The notes under the pieces were generated by a model. That model did no database searches, was not told the origin of the DNA, and saw nothing but the letters and a program-made list of their open reading frames with translations. Both the position numbers and the translations under genes were made by a program. A DNA stretch of 64,000 nucleotides from assembly GCF_000007825.1 (NCBI RefSeq), contig NC_004722.1:3884501-3948500 (forward strand), written 5' to 3'. Positions 1 to 8,373 of this stretch are shown here, one piece after another; positions within the stretch are counted from its first letter, which is position 1, and each line of letters starts with the position of its first letter. Source of the stretch: Bacillus cereus ATCC 14579. GTDB taxonomy: Bacteria; Bacillota; Bacilli; Bacillales; Bacillaceae_G.

Positions 1-848
1 GACAGCTGTTGTGTATTTAATCCAATTAATACTTTGTTTACAACAATAGAACTACCTTCATGGTCAACTTGCACACTGTCAGGCTTAATTGCCCACAAAA
101 ATTGACTCTCTACTCCTACTGCACGGAAAGGAATTAAGCGTAATTTGGTCGCCCAACCAGAATCATTTTCTGGTATTTGAGGAATTTCTGTTTTGGAATA
201 AATTTGTTCTGTTAACCAAGATGGTAAGCAATGTTCTAATGATGAAACATGCATAATCATAACAGGTGTTTTTGTTAATGGGTCATAAAGTTGGTTCCCA
301 CTGTCAATAAGACCTGCGAGTTCTAGTTCTTCTTCGGCTAATTGAATTTTTACTTTCACAATTTGATCATAGTGTATTTTCGTGACCTCTACGCTTTCAA
401 TACGCTTTTTAGAAAAATAATAAATTACTGGAAAACCAAAAATAACAAATAACCAACTAATTGGATCACCGTAAGAAATTGACTGAGATTGAACCAATCC
501 ATTTACCATTTCATTCGTTTGCAAAAAGAAATGAGTTCCAATTAATCCTCCGCCAACCATAAAGGTTACAAAGTAAAAAGTAAAAACAGTTTGTGCATAA
601 TTTCTAAATGTCGTAAACCCAAATGCTGTATACACAATAAGTAACGAGTACAGTAGTTTCATAATTGGATGTGTCATCATAGAAGCAAAAGGAGTAAAGG
701 CAAAAATAACAATGGTTGAACCTATAAATGCCCCTAACACAAGCCTCCATCTTTTGATTTTCTTTTTTAACACGGTAGCTGTTAATAAAAGCAAAAGAAA
801 ATCAATGCAGGCGTTTAACAACCAAACAACGTCGGCGTAAACAACCAA
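1..848 (-). CDS. spoIIGA: SpoIIGA, sigma-E processing peptidase (3' end outside window)
   Basis: Membrane aspartic protease that converts pro-sigma-E to active sigma-E in the mother cell during sporulation. The start is a TTG at 848-846 with a GAGGTG ribosome site 6 nt upstream; the frame stays open to the window edge, giving about 282 of the usual ~309 residues. The N-terminal half has five or so hydrophobic membrane segments, beginning MVVYADVVWLLNACIDF. The soluble half carries the DSGNQLYDP motif, whose Asp (about residue 182) matches the family's catalytic aspartate. It lies downstream of ftsA-ftsZ as in other Bacillus; sigE should follow beyond the left edge. It is separated from ftsZ by two terminators and has its own promoter. 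Confidence 0.95.
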   Translation of the reverse strand, partial: MVVYADVVWLLNACIDFLLLLLTATVLKKKIKRWRLVLGAFIGSTIVIFAFTPFASMMTHPIMKLLYSLLIVYTAFGFTTFRNYAQTVFTFYFVTFMVGGGLIGTHFFLQTNEMVNGLVQSQSISYGDPISWLFVIFGFPVIYYFSKKRIESVEVTKIHYDQIVKVKIQLAEEELELAGLIDSGNQLYDPLTKTPVMIMHVSSLEHCLPSWLTEQIYSKTEIPQIPENDSGWATKLRLIPFRAVGVESQFLWAIKPDSVQVDHEGSSIVVNKVLIGLNTQQL

Positions 849-878
849 ACAATTCACCTCTTTTTTCAAGTTGAGACT

Positions 879-912
879 AGTATAATGCATATCCAATAGG
901 AAAGTGTGTCAA
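879..912 (-). promoter_or_regulatory. spoIIG promoter with 22-bp spacer and overlapping 0A-like box
   Basis: On the minus strand a perfect -35 TTGACA (912-907) and a TATACT -10 (884-879) are separated by 22 bp instead of 17. The B. subtilis spoIIG promoter is known for this spacing and needs phosphorylated Spo0A. The -35 read on the other strand is TGTCAA, a match to the core of the 0A box, so activator and sigma-A sites overlap. A second partial 0A-like sequence, TGTCGGT, lies at 959-965. The assignment is by analogy. Confidence 0.75.
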
Positions 913-1040
913 TTTGCGGAGGTGTTTTTTTGTTATTTTGTGATTTCTAGACATAATCTGTCGGTAAAAAATAAAAGTACAAATTCATAGAATGATATAC
1001 TCTTATTTTCACAAACAAAATATATTGAAATATACGAAAT

Positions 1041-1068
1041 AAAAAAAGACCTGCTTAGCAGGTCTTTT
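1041..1068 (-). terminator. Second terminator of ftsAZ
   Basis: GACCTGC/GCAGGTC stem with a 3-nt loop; on the minus strand it is followed by seven T. It backs up the terminator immediately after ftsZ and insulates spoIIGA. Confidence 0.85.
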
Positions 1069-1072
1069 CCAT

Positions 1073-1107
1073 AAAAAATAAAAAGGAGCATGAAAGCTCC
1101 TTTTTTT
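1073..1107 (-). terminator. First terminator of ftsAZ
   Basis: GGAGC/GCTCC stem with a 6-nt loop starting at the ftsZ stop codon, followed on the minus strand by a T-rich run. Confidence 0.8.
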
Positions 1108-2260
1108 ATCGTCTACGACGGTTACGTAAAAATGCTGGAATATCGATATCATCTGAATCTGAATGACGCTCATGTACAACTGGCTCTTCACGCTTCATTT
1201 CACGTTTTACTTCACGCTGTTTTGAAGGTTGAGCTACTGGTTGTTGCTGTTGTTGCGTGTGGTTCGCATTCGGACGAATAATTGGTTTTGGTGGTTGAGT
1301 TGCAATGCTATCATCAAAACCAGTTGCAATTACAGTTACAACGATATCATCTTTTAATCCTTCGTTAATAACAGAACCGAAGATCATATTTACTTCTGGA
1401 TCTGAAGCTGAAGCTACGATGTCTGCCGCTTCTTGTACTTCATATAAGCTTAAGTTAGCACCACCCGTAATGTTCATGATAACACCTTGAGCTCCATCAA
1501 TAGATGTTTCTAGTAATGGGCTAGAAATTGCTTTTTTCGCAGCTTCTGCAGCACGATTTTCCCCATTACCAGAACCAATACCCATTAAAGCAGAACCTCT
1601 ATTAGACATAATTGTCTTTACGTCTGCAAAGTCTAAGTTAATTAAACCTGGCGTTGCAATTAAATCCGAAATACCTTGAACACCTTGACGTAATACGTTA
1701 TCAGCTTCACGGAATGCTTCTAACATTGGCGTATTTTTATCAACAATCTCTAATAAGCGATCGTTTGGAATTACAATAAGAGTATCTACATTTTCTTTAA
1801 ATGCTGCAATACCAGATGCTGCTTGCGTCGCACGCTTACGTCCTTCAAAAGTAAATGGACGTGTTACAACACCTACTGTTAAAGCACCTAATTCTTTTGC
1901 AACTTGAGCAACAACTGGAGCTGCACCAGTTCCAGTTCCACCGCCCATACCGGCAGTTACGAAGACCATATCCGCACCACGAAGTGCTTCTTGGATCTGT
2001 TCTTTACTTTCTTCTGCAGCTTTTTTCCCTACTTCAGGGTTTGCGCCTGCACCAAGTCCACGCGTTAATTTTCCACCAATTTGCATTTTTGTTTCAGCTT
2101 TTGATAGATTTAATGCTTGTGCATCAGTGTTCACAGCGATAAAGTCTACACCTTGTACACCGTGTTCAATCATACGGTTTACAGCATTGTTTCCGCCACC
2201 GCCGACACCGATAACTTTTATATTCGCTAATTGATCTTGAGTAGTATCAAACTCTAACAT
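1106..2260 (-). CDS. ftsZ: FtsZ, tubulin-like cell division GTPase
   Basis: Polymerises with GTP into the cytokinetic Z ring at mid-cell, or near the poles in sporulation. The 384 residues are normal for Bacillus. The tubulin signature GGGTGTG is at about residues 106-112, and the T7 synergy loop (NLDFADV) is in the middle. A Gln/Pro-rich linker leads to the conserved C-terminal peptide DDIDIPAFLRNRRRR, which binds FtsA, SepF and other partners. The ATG has an AGGGGG site just upstream. It is the last gene of the ftsA-ftsZ pair (39-nt gap) and ends in two tandem terminators. Confidence 0.99.
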   Translation of the reverse strand: MLEFDTTQDQLANIKVIGVGGGGNNAVNRMIEHGVQGVDFIAVNTDAQALNLSKAETKMQIGGKLTRGLGAGANPEVGKKAAEESKEQIQEALRGADMVFVTAGMGGGTGTGAAPVVAQVAKELGALTVGVVTRPFTFEGRKRATQAASGIAAFKENVDTLIVIPNDRLLEIVDKNTPMLEAFREADNVLRQGVQGISDLIATPGLINLDFADVKTIMSNRGSALMGIGSGNGENRAAEAAKKAISSPLLETSIDGAQGVIMNITGGANLSLYEVQEAADIVASASDPEVNMIFGSVINEGLKDDIVVTVIATGFDDSIATQPPKPIIRPNANHTQQQQQPVAQPSKQREVKREMKREEPVVHERHSDSDDIDIPAFLRNRRRR

Positions 2261-2299
2261 GTCGAAATCCCCCTAGAACCTCATTTTTCGTGTCCAATT

Positions 2300-3607
2300 T
2301 TAATCCCATAAATAACGGAATACACGTTTTACTTTTGACATCATGCGGTCATCATTTTGATTATTATTGTTTTGATTACGAGTTTTTTGTTTCGTGGGTT
2401 GCTGTTGTACCGGCGTTGGTGCTGGTGCTGGTACTGGTTCAAAATGCTCTTGCTTTTCCTGCACATTTTTCCCACGTAATTTAGCTTTTTGATAAGAATG
2501 TTTAATTAATCCAACTCCACTTGTATATTGGGGCTCACGCACACCAATATAATCAGGAGTTGCTACACGAACATTTTCATGTAAAATATCATATGCAAGA
2601 TCAAGAACACCTGGCATAGAAGCAATTCCGCCAGTTAGTACATAACCAGAAGCCACTTGCTTTACTCCTAACTTACGCACTTCATCTTGAACAAACATTA
2701 AAATTTCCTCTACACGAGCCTCTATTATATCCGATAATTCCAACTGAGAATATTGTTCTGTTTGATCACTTCCCATAATAGGAACCGTAAACATCTCTTC
2801 TTCAGATGCTGTATCATAAAAAGCATGTCCATATTTCAACTTAATTTGATCTGCATTTTCTGTTGAAGTTTTCAACCCAATCGCAATATCTTTCGTTATA
2901 TGGTCTCCACCTAATGGTAATACGCTTGTCGCTTGTAACTCTCCATCTTTAAAAATAGATAAAGTTGTAGATCCTCCCCCCATATCAACAAGGGCTACTC
3001 CTCTATTTTTTTCATCTGAAGATATTGCAACTGTTGCAGCCGCTAAAGGTTGAAGACAAATATCAACAATTTCAAGACCTGCTTTTTCTACACAACGAAG
3101 TAGGTTATGTAGTAAAGTTCTCGAGCCTGTAATAAGTGTACCTTCCATTTCTAATCTTACACCGATCATCCCGCGTGGATCGTTAATCTCGTCAAGACCG
3201 TCTACGATGAACTGTCGAGGTACCACATCAATAAACTCACGTTCTGGAGCAATTGACACAACTTGTGCTGCATCTAGAACGCGTAAGACATCTTCATTCC
3301 CGATTTCACGATCTTCATTTGAAACAGCGACTACTCCGTGACAAGGAAGTAGCTGTACCTGGTTTGCATTGACACCTACTACAACTTGCTCAATGTGGAT
3401 CCCCACCATGCGCTCAGCTTGTTCAATTGCTTTTTTAATTGATCGAACAGTCTCGTCTATATCAACTATCGATCCCTTCTTTAAACCATTTGATTTTACA
3501 TTTCCAACACCAATAATGTTTAAGCTGTCATTAACCATTTCACCAATGATGACTTTAACATTGGATGTACCGATGTCAAGACTAACATATATTTCATTGC
3601 TGTTCAT
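2300..3607 (-). CDS. ftsA: FtsA, actin-like membrane tether of the Z ring
   Basis: Actin/Hsp70-fold ATP-binding protein that anchors FtsZ to the membrane and recruits later division proteins. The 435-residue product opens with the phosphate-1 motif DIGTSNVKVIIGE, has the GGGSTT phosphate-2 loop near residue 210, and ends in a charged Pro/Gln/Asn-rich linker followed by an amphipathic helix (MSKVKRVFRYLWD) that would insert in the membrane. The ATG follows an AAGGAGGTG ribosome site. It is co-transcribed with ftsZ. Upstream is about 400 nt without genes, where the B. subtilis cluster has ylxW/ylxX/sbp. Confidence 0.98.
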   Translation of the reverse strand: MNSNEIYVSLDIGTSNVKVIIGEMVNDSLNIIGVGNVKSNGLKKGSIVDIDETVRSIKKAIEQAERMVGIHIEQVVVGVNANQVQLLPCHGVVAVSNEDREIGNEDVLRVLDAAQVVSIAPEREFIDVVPRQFIVDGLDEINDPRGMIGVRLEMEGTLITGSRTLLHNLLRCVEKAGLEIVDICLQPLAAATVAISSDEKNRGVALVDMGGGSTTLSIFKDGELQATSVLPLGGDHITKDIAIGLKTSTENADQIKLKYGHAFYDTASEEEMFTVPIMGSDQTEQYSQLELSDIIEARVEEILMFVQDEVRKLGVKQVASGYVLTGGIASMPGVLDLAYDILHENVRVATPDYIGVREPQYTSGVGLIKHSYQKAKLRGKNVQEKQEHFEPVPAPAPTPVQQQPTKQKTRNQNNNNQNDDRMMSKVKRVFRYLWD

Positions 3608-3688
3608 TCTTTGGCACCTCCTTCTTTATTTATACCATACAACTCAATATATGGAACAACAATCGCAACTTTACTATTTATAAGAAAA

Positions 3689-3717
3689 ATATTCAACGTC
3701 TTTATACGTTTCCCTTT
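3689..3717 (-). promoter_or_regulatory. Candidate sigma-H-type promoter of ftsAZ
   Basis: AAAGGGAAA (-35, about 3717-3709) and TGAAT (-10, 3695-3691) on the minus strand, with 13 nt between them. This resembles the sigma-H pattern (RWAGGAXXT, ~14 nt, HGAAT) with one or two mismatches. In B. subtilis ftsAZ has a sigma-H promoter that raises FtsZ at sporulation onset, so the position is sensible; the match is imperfect. Confidence 0.4.
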
Positions 3718-4006
3718 TTTAACCCTATATTTTTCTTATTTTTATTTAGCATTCAATTAAGAATATCGCAGTAAACTATGAATAACTGCTTATCTTGAAA
3801 TAATTCTATTTCGAGTGTAAAGTTTACCGCCAAGTATAAGTCTACACTAAGATGTACTCATAGAAAAGTGAAACTTGTACCAATACTAGTATGAATCTAA
3901 GAATTTTTACATATTTTTCATCAAATGAACCATTCTTCTAAATTCGTATACACATAATAGAACATTCGTTTCGTTTTTTCTGCTATAAGTAACGAAAACT
4001 ACCATT
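3718..4006. other. Gene-free stretch between divIB and ftsA
   Basis: AT-rich, with no supportable reading frame on either strand. It contains an imperfect dyad with arms at 3814-3826 and 3835-3848 (AGTGTA.../...TACACT). No clear intrinsic terminator for divIB is visible. Confidence 0.6.
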
Positions 4007-4777
4007 CTATTCTTTTTTTTCTTCCGCACCTAATTCTTTCGTATATGCACCTACTTCTAAGTCAATTAATACCTTCTTACCTGGCTCAATTGTTTTTAAA
4101 ATAAGCGGATAGGCTTCCATACGTTTTGCGAAATTTTGAATTGTAGTGCTCACTTCATAACCTTCATTCATATATAAAGTAAGATGATCTTCATTCGCAT
4201 TCGTTGGTGAATAGCGAATCTCCGAAATAGATTTTAAAATAGCTGGTGTTAATTTTTCTAGTTCAGCGATTAACTCCTTCATTTTCTCTTCTTTAAAAGG
4301 TTCGAAAATCGGTGCTGCAACAGGAAGTTTTCCATTAGGTAGTACATCAAGCGTTTTTCCATTCTCTAATAACGGTTGTAATTTTCCCTCTTTATTTATA
4401 TAACCAATCGTTAAATATTCTTCGATATGAATATCAATATTGTTTGGAAAACGTTTTTTTACATTTACTGCTTTAATTTCTTTTCGCTTCGTTAAGTTTT
4501 CTTCAGCTTTATGTGCTGTCACTCGGAAATAACTTGTATCATATGTCACGCCTGAATCCTTCATTACTTGTTCATCCGTCATATAGTGATTTCCAAACAC
4601 ACTAATCTTTTTTATATTACTAAGCGGAGACCGAAAATAAATTAAAAAGAGCACTAATAAAAATAAAATTGATATGTATAAAATCAATCGATGATTAACA
4701 TTTTTTTTGTTTTTTTTCTTTTGATTTTTCAATTTTGGTACACGATCTTGTAGTTTAATCACTTTACTATTATTCAT
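4007..4777 (-). CDS. divIB: DivIB/FtsQ, divisome POTRA protein
   Basis: Bitopic division protein that works with FtsL and DivIC to activate septal peptidoglycan synthesis. It has a Lys-rich cytoplasmic tail of about 30 residues, one transmembrane helix (about 31-48), then a POTRA domain starting near ISVFGNHYMTDEQV and a beta domain, ending in an acidic tail (ELGAEEKKE). At 256 residues it has normal length. The ATG has AGGGGG upstream. A hairpin between murB and this gene suggests at least partial transcriptional separation from the mur genes. Confidence 0.95.
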   Translation of the reverse strand: MNNSKVIKLQDRVPKLKNQKKKNKKNVNHRLILYISILFLLVLFLIYFRSPLSNIKKISVFGNHYMTDEQVMKDSGVTYDTSYFRVTAHKAEENLTKRKEIKAVNVKKRFPNNIDIHIEEYLTIGYINKEGKLQPLLENGKTLDVLPNGKLPVAAPIFEPFKEEKMKELIAELEKLTPAILKSISEIRYSPTNANEDHLTLYMNEGYEVSTTIQNFAKRMEAYPLILKTIEPGKKVLIDLEVGAYTKELGAEEKKE

Positions 4778-4800
4778 GTACGATCCCCCTATGTAACATA

Positions 4801-4829
4801 AAGAACGGCATGTTCCTCATGCCGTTCTT
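4801..4829 (-). terminator. Hairpin between murB and divIB
   Basis: Perfect 12-bp stem AAGAACGGCATG/CATGCCGTTCTT with a 5-nt loop. The T run after it on the minus strand is short, so termination may be partial. Confidence 0.6.
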
Positions 4830-4875
4830 ATCTTCTTATTATAACATAAATGATAATGAGCGGAACGAATAACCG

Positions 4876-5781
4876 TTATCTTCCAATGATTTCTACTTCT
4901 GTGTGCATATCTACATCAAATTTATCCTTAATTGTATGTTTTATTAATTCAATTAAAGACAATACATCTTGCGCTGAAGCTCCCCCAGTATTAACAATAA
5001 AATTGCCATGCATTTCAGAAATTTGAGCTCCACCAATCCTATAGCCACGAAGCCCTGCTTTTTCTACTAAATCTCCTGCAAAATGTGGGATTGGATTCCG
5101 AAATACACTTCCTGCACACGGGTGATTCCATGGTTGCGTTTCACGGCGGTAATCTTTATTATTTTGCATGCTACGTACAATTTCTTCACGTTTCCCCGCC
5201 TGTAATTGAAACACCGCCTCTAAAACAATACCAGGACGTTTCGTTTGCAATACAGATGCCCGATAAGAAAACTCCAGTTCTTTATTCGTTAACCAGTCAA
5301 TTGCACCGTCTTCAAACAGAATGAGAGCCTTCGATAATACACTCGATATATCCGATTTATGTGCACCTGCATTCATATATACTGCACCACCGACACTTCC
5401 TGGAATACCGCTTGCAAACTCCAATCCAGCTAACCCTTGACGACTAAGTAAAGTTGACAATTTAATAAGAGGATATCCACTACCAACTCTTACCTTATGT
5501 TTTTCGACCTCTAAGTGATCTAATCCTTCTCCTAAACGAATAACAACACCTTCTATGCCTTGATCAGATACAAGAAGGTTTGAACCGCGACCAATTACAG
5601 TCCACTTCGTTTTGTATTGCTTTACTAACTGTAATGTTTTTTCAATACCTGCTACATGCTTTGGCACAATTAAAATATCCGCTGGGCCACCTATTTTCAT
5701 AGTTGTATAACGTGCTAACGGCTCGTTAACCAAAACACGACCAACGTCTGCTTCTATAAGCTCATTTACTAATTGTTCCAT
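4876..5781 (-). CDS. murB: MurB, UDP-N-acetylenolpyruvoylglucosamine reductase
   Basis: FAD/NADPH enzyme that reduces UDP-GlcNAc-enolpyruvate to UDP-MurNAc, the second committed step of peptidoglycan precursor synthesis in the cytosol. FAD-binding motifs are visible: TTMKIGGPAD, GRGSNLLVSD and GIPGSVGGAVYMNAGA. The active-site serine lies in CAGSVFRNP, and the C-terminal segment GYRIGGAQISEMHGNFIVN is typical. The 301-residue length fits the short (type II) family. The ATG has a GGGGGAG site. Many cereus-group strains carry a second murB elsewhere; this is the dcw-linked copy. Confidence 0.96.
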   Translation of the reverse strand: MEQLVNELIEADVGRVLVNEPLARYTTMKIGGPADILIVPKHVAGIEKTLQLVKQYKTKWTVIGRGSNLLVSDQGIEGVVIRLGEGLDHLEVEKHKVRVGSGYPLIKLSTLLSRQGLAGLEFASGIPGSVGGAVYMNAGAHKSDISSVLSKALILFEDGAIDWLTNKELEFSYRASVLQTKRPGIVLEAVFQLQAGKREEIVRSMQNNKDYRRETQPWNHPCAGSVFRNPIPHFAGDLVEKAGLRGYRIGGAQISEMHGNFIVNTGGASAQDVLSLIELIKHTIKDKFDVDMHTEVEIIGR

Positions 5782-5825
5782 AGATAATCTCCCCCATATT
5801 AAGTCTCCTTATGACAATAATATGC

Positions 5826-5990
5826 AGGGCGTTCACCTAACGTTATCCCTCTATTTACGGGCAGTACAGCTCCTAAATCAAAATTAGGTGATAACAAAGA
5901 AATTAGGCGGAATGAGGATACCAGTAAACATCCGATTAGTGAAAGGTAATAATCAAAGAGAGAGAATCACTCCCCACTGATTAAAGCCTC
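5826..5990. repeat. Candidate cereus-group intergenic repeat (bcr-like)
   Basis: The 212-nt gap between murB and murG holds no gene but is structured. CACCTAA (5837-5843) recurs inverted as TTAGGTG (about 5885-5891), and it contains a segment ending TCACTCCCCACTGATTAAAG, which I associate from memory with repeated intergenic elements of the B. cereus group. A TTTAT sequence abuts the right side. I cannot compare with other copies here, so this is tentative. Confidence 0.4.
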
Positions 5991-5993
5991 ACT

Positions 5994-7088
5994 TTATTTT
6001 TTTACAAGTTTATTCATTACTTCATACAGCTTATTTGCTGCATCTGGAATACCTAGTTGCTTAGCAGCTAGCTTCATATTTTGTAATGTTTGTGTATCTA
6101 ATAAAATCTCATCAATATCACGAATAAGCGTTTCAGCTGTTAAATCTTTTTCAAGTAACATTTTTGCCGCTCCTTTATCAACAACTGAACGTGCATTCTT
6201 TTCCTGATGATTATTTGTTACATACGGACTCGGTATTAACACACTTGGTTTTCCTAACGCTGTTAATTCTGCAAGTGTTGTTGCCCCAGCCCTTGAAACA
6301 ACAAGGTCTACACCAGTTAGTACCTCTGGCATATTATGAATGAACGGCTTAATAATAACATTGCTTGGGTTCCCTTTTTGCTTCACGGCTTCCATCACTT
6401 TGTCATAATGTACTTCACCTGTTACATATAGTATTTCGTAGCTTTTGTTCCCAAACTGTTCAATTGCTTCAACGAAGGCATCGTTAATCGGTCTAGCCCC
6501 ACGACTTCCACCAAATATAAGTACAGACTTTTTAGGAAGAGAAAGCCCAACTGAACGTTTCCCCTTCATTCCATTTTGTTCCATTACCTCTGATGCTCGT
6601 GGATTACCTGTCATTACCACTTTTGACTCCGGAAAATGCTCTATAGCTGCTTCAAAACAAACAGCAACTTTATCAACATAACGGCTTAAAAACTTGTTCG
6701 TTACACCTGGTACACTATTTTGTTCATGTACAATAGTTGGAATACCTAATTTGGCTGCAGCGTATACAACTGGTCCACATACATATCCACCCGTTCCAAT
6801 TACGATATCCGGATTAAAACGACGAATATATCGTTTACTATCCTGTACACCTTTTAGAAAACGCATTACTGTTTTCACATTATCTAATGATATTTTTCGT
6901 TTAAATCCACTTATAACAATAGATTGAAATGGTATACCTGCTTTTGGAACGATTGTACTCTCTAGTCCATTTTCCGTACCAATATATAAAAATCTTGCTT
7001 CTGGATTTAACTTTTTTATTTCTCTAATTAAAGCAAGAGCTGGATAAATATGACCACCAGTACCCCCACCACTCACTAATACACGCAC
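5994..7088 (-). CDS. murG: MurG, lipid II synthase (GlcNAc transferase)
   Basis: Peripheral membrane glycosyltransferase (GT-B, GT28) that adds GlcNAc to lipid I to give lipid II. The product starts MRVLVSGGGTGGHIYPAL, with the Gly-rich donor/acceptor loop at residues 7-13. The second domain carries GGSRGARPIND and the sugar-nucleotide site near VSRAGATTLAEL. I place the start at the GTG 7088-7086 because a GGAGGAG ribosome site lies about 8 nt upstream and this gives the family length of 364. The longer frame back to 7163 has no support. A terminator separates it from spoVE. Confidence 0.95.
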   Translation of the reverse strand: MRVLVSGGGTGGHIYPALALIREIKKLNPEARFLYIGTENGLESTIVPKAGIPFQSIVISGFKRKISLDNVKTVMRFLKGVQDSKRYIRRFNPDIVIGTGGYVCGPVVYAAAKLGIPTIVHEQNSVPGVTNKFLSRYVDKVAVCFEAAIEHFPESKVVMTGNPRASEVMEQNGMKGKRSVGLSLPKKSVLIFGGSRGARPINDAFVEAIEQFGNKSYEILYVTGEVHYDKVMEAVKQKGNPSNVIIKPFIHNMPEVLTGVDLVVSRAGATTLAELTALGKPSVLIPSPYVTNNHQEKNARSVVDKGAAKMLLEKDLTAETLIRDIDEILLDTQTLQNMKLAAKQLGIPDAANKLYEVMNKLVKK

Positions 7089-7164
7089 TACTAACTCCTC
7101 CGCTTCTCTTTTCTTATTTCCATTATATTTATTTCTATATACATATTGCATTTTTACACACATA

Positions 7165-7193
7165 CGAAAAACCCTGTCTTATAAACAGGGTTT
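7165..7193 (-). terminator. Terminator after spoVE
   Basis: AAACCCTG/CAGGGTTT stem with a 9-nt loop overlapping the spoVE stop codon. On the minus strand it is followed by a short TTT run. Confidence 0.6.
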
Positions 7194-8283
7194 AGTAGCG
7201 AGAATGGCGACTTATATTTAATAATACACCTACTGCCATTAACATTAATGTCAAACTTGATCCACCATAACTTAAAAACGGCAAGGTAATACCCGTAACA
7301 GGCATTAGTCCTGTTACAACACCAACATTAATCATTACTTGAATCGCAATCATCGCCACAATACCTACTGCTAAAAACGTACCATATAAATCTGGCGCTC
7401 CTAATGCGATACGAATCCCGCGCCATAATAATAGACTAAATAATAATAACACAAATGAACCACCAATAAAACCTAATTCCTCGGATAAGATCGCAAATAT
7501 AAAGTCAGTTTGTGGTTCAGGTAAATAAAGAAATTTTTGTCTACTTTGTCCAAGTCCAAGCCCAAATAATCCACCAGGTCCAATTGCAAGTAATGATTGG
7601 ATAATTTGAAATCCACTCCCGAGCGGATCTGACCACGGATCTAAATATGATGTAATGCGTTTCATTCGATACGGTGCTGATGCAATTAACCCTACAAATC
7701 CTGCTACACCAATCAAACCAAACATTGCAAAGTGAAAAACTCTCGCTCCCGAAATGAATATCATAATGATACATGTCCCAACCATTACCGTTCCTGTCCC
7801 AAGGTCTGGCTGTAACATAATCATCCCAAAAGCAAGAAACACAAAAATAAGAGCCGGTAATAAACCACGTTTAAAAGATGTAATCAATTTTTGCCGTTCT
7901 GCTAAAAACTTTGCCAAGAAAATAATCATCGCAAACTTCATAAATTCTGACGGCTGAATCGAAAATGCTCCGATTCCAATCCAACTTCGTGCTCCTCCTC
8001 GAACAAGACCTACTCCAGGAATAAGAACGAGAATAAGAAGAATGAAGCAAACTAGCAAAATCACTTTTGAATACGTACGCCACACCCAATAATCAATTTT
8101 CATAATAAAAAACATAGCTACTACACCAAGACCCGCAAACAGTAATTGTCTTTTTGCAAAAAAGAATGAGTCCCCCATTTTATAAGAGGCCCAAACTGCA
8201 CTCGCACTATAAACCATAATCATTCCGATTGTCAACAATGAAAGTGTTACGATGATGAGAATAAAATCAGGCGTTTTCTTCAT
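7192..8283 (-). CDS. spoVE: SpoVE, sporulation SEDS glycosyltransferase
   Basis: Multi-pass SEDS (RodA/FtsW/SpoVE) protein that polymerises lipid II into spore cortex peptidoglycan with its partner PBP SpoVD, encoded 4 kb away in the same cluster. About ten membrane segments are visible. Family motifs include ARSWIGIGAFSIQPSEFMK and the C-terminal GITLPFLSYGGSS. Its position between murD and murG identifies it as SpoVE rather than FtsW, which is at 46-47 kb. The ATG at 8283 gives 363 residues and matches the family N-terminus. An in-frame TTG at 8292 has better spacing to the GAGGTG site and could be used instead. Confidence 0.93.
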   Translation of the reverse strand: MKKTPDFILIIVTLSLLTIGMIMVYSASAVWASYKMGDSFFFAKRQLLFAGLGVVAMFFIMKIDYWVWRTYSKVILLVCFILLILVLIPGVGLVRGGARSWIGIGAFSIQPSEFMKFAMIIFLAKFLAERQKLITSFKRGLLPALIFVFLAFGMIMLQPDLGTGTVMVGTCIIMIFISGARVFHFAMFGLIGVAGFVGLIASAPYRMKRITSYLDPWSDPLGSGFQIIQSLLAIGPGGLFGLGLGQSRQKFLYLPEPQTDFIFAILSEELGFIGGSFVLLLFSLLLWRGIRIALGAPDLYGTFLAVGIVAMIAIQVMINVGVVTGLMPVTGITLPFLSYGGSSLTLMLMAVGVLLNISRHSRY

Positions 8284-8331
8284 TACCCACAAACACCACC
8301 TCTTTAGGCAGAACCTTTTGCCCTATGTAAC

Positions 8332-8365
8332 AAAACATCAGTAGGTGTTAGCCTACTGATGTTTT
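8332..8365 (-). terminator. Hairpin after murD
   Basis: Perfect 14-bp stem AAAACATCAGTAGG/CCTACTGATGTTTT with a 6-nt loop. On the minus strand it ends in TTTTG, so it is plausibly a terminator or a processing hairpin between murD and spoVE. Confidence 0.65.
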
Positions 8366-8373
8366 GATTTACT

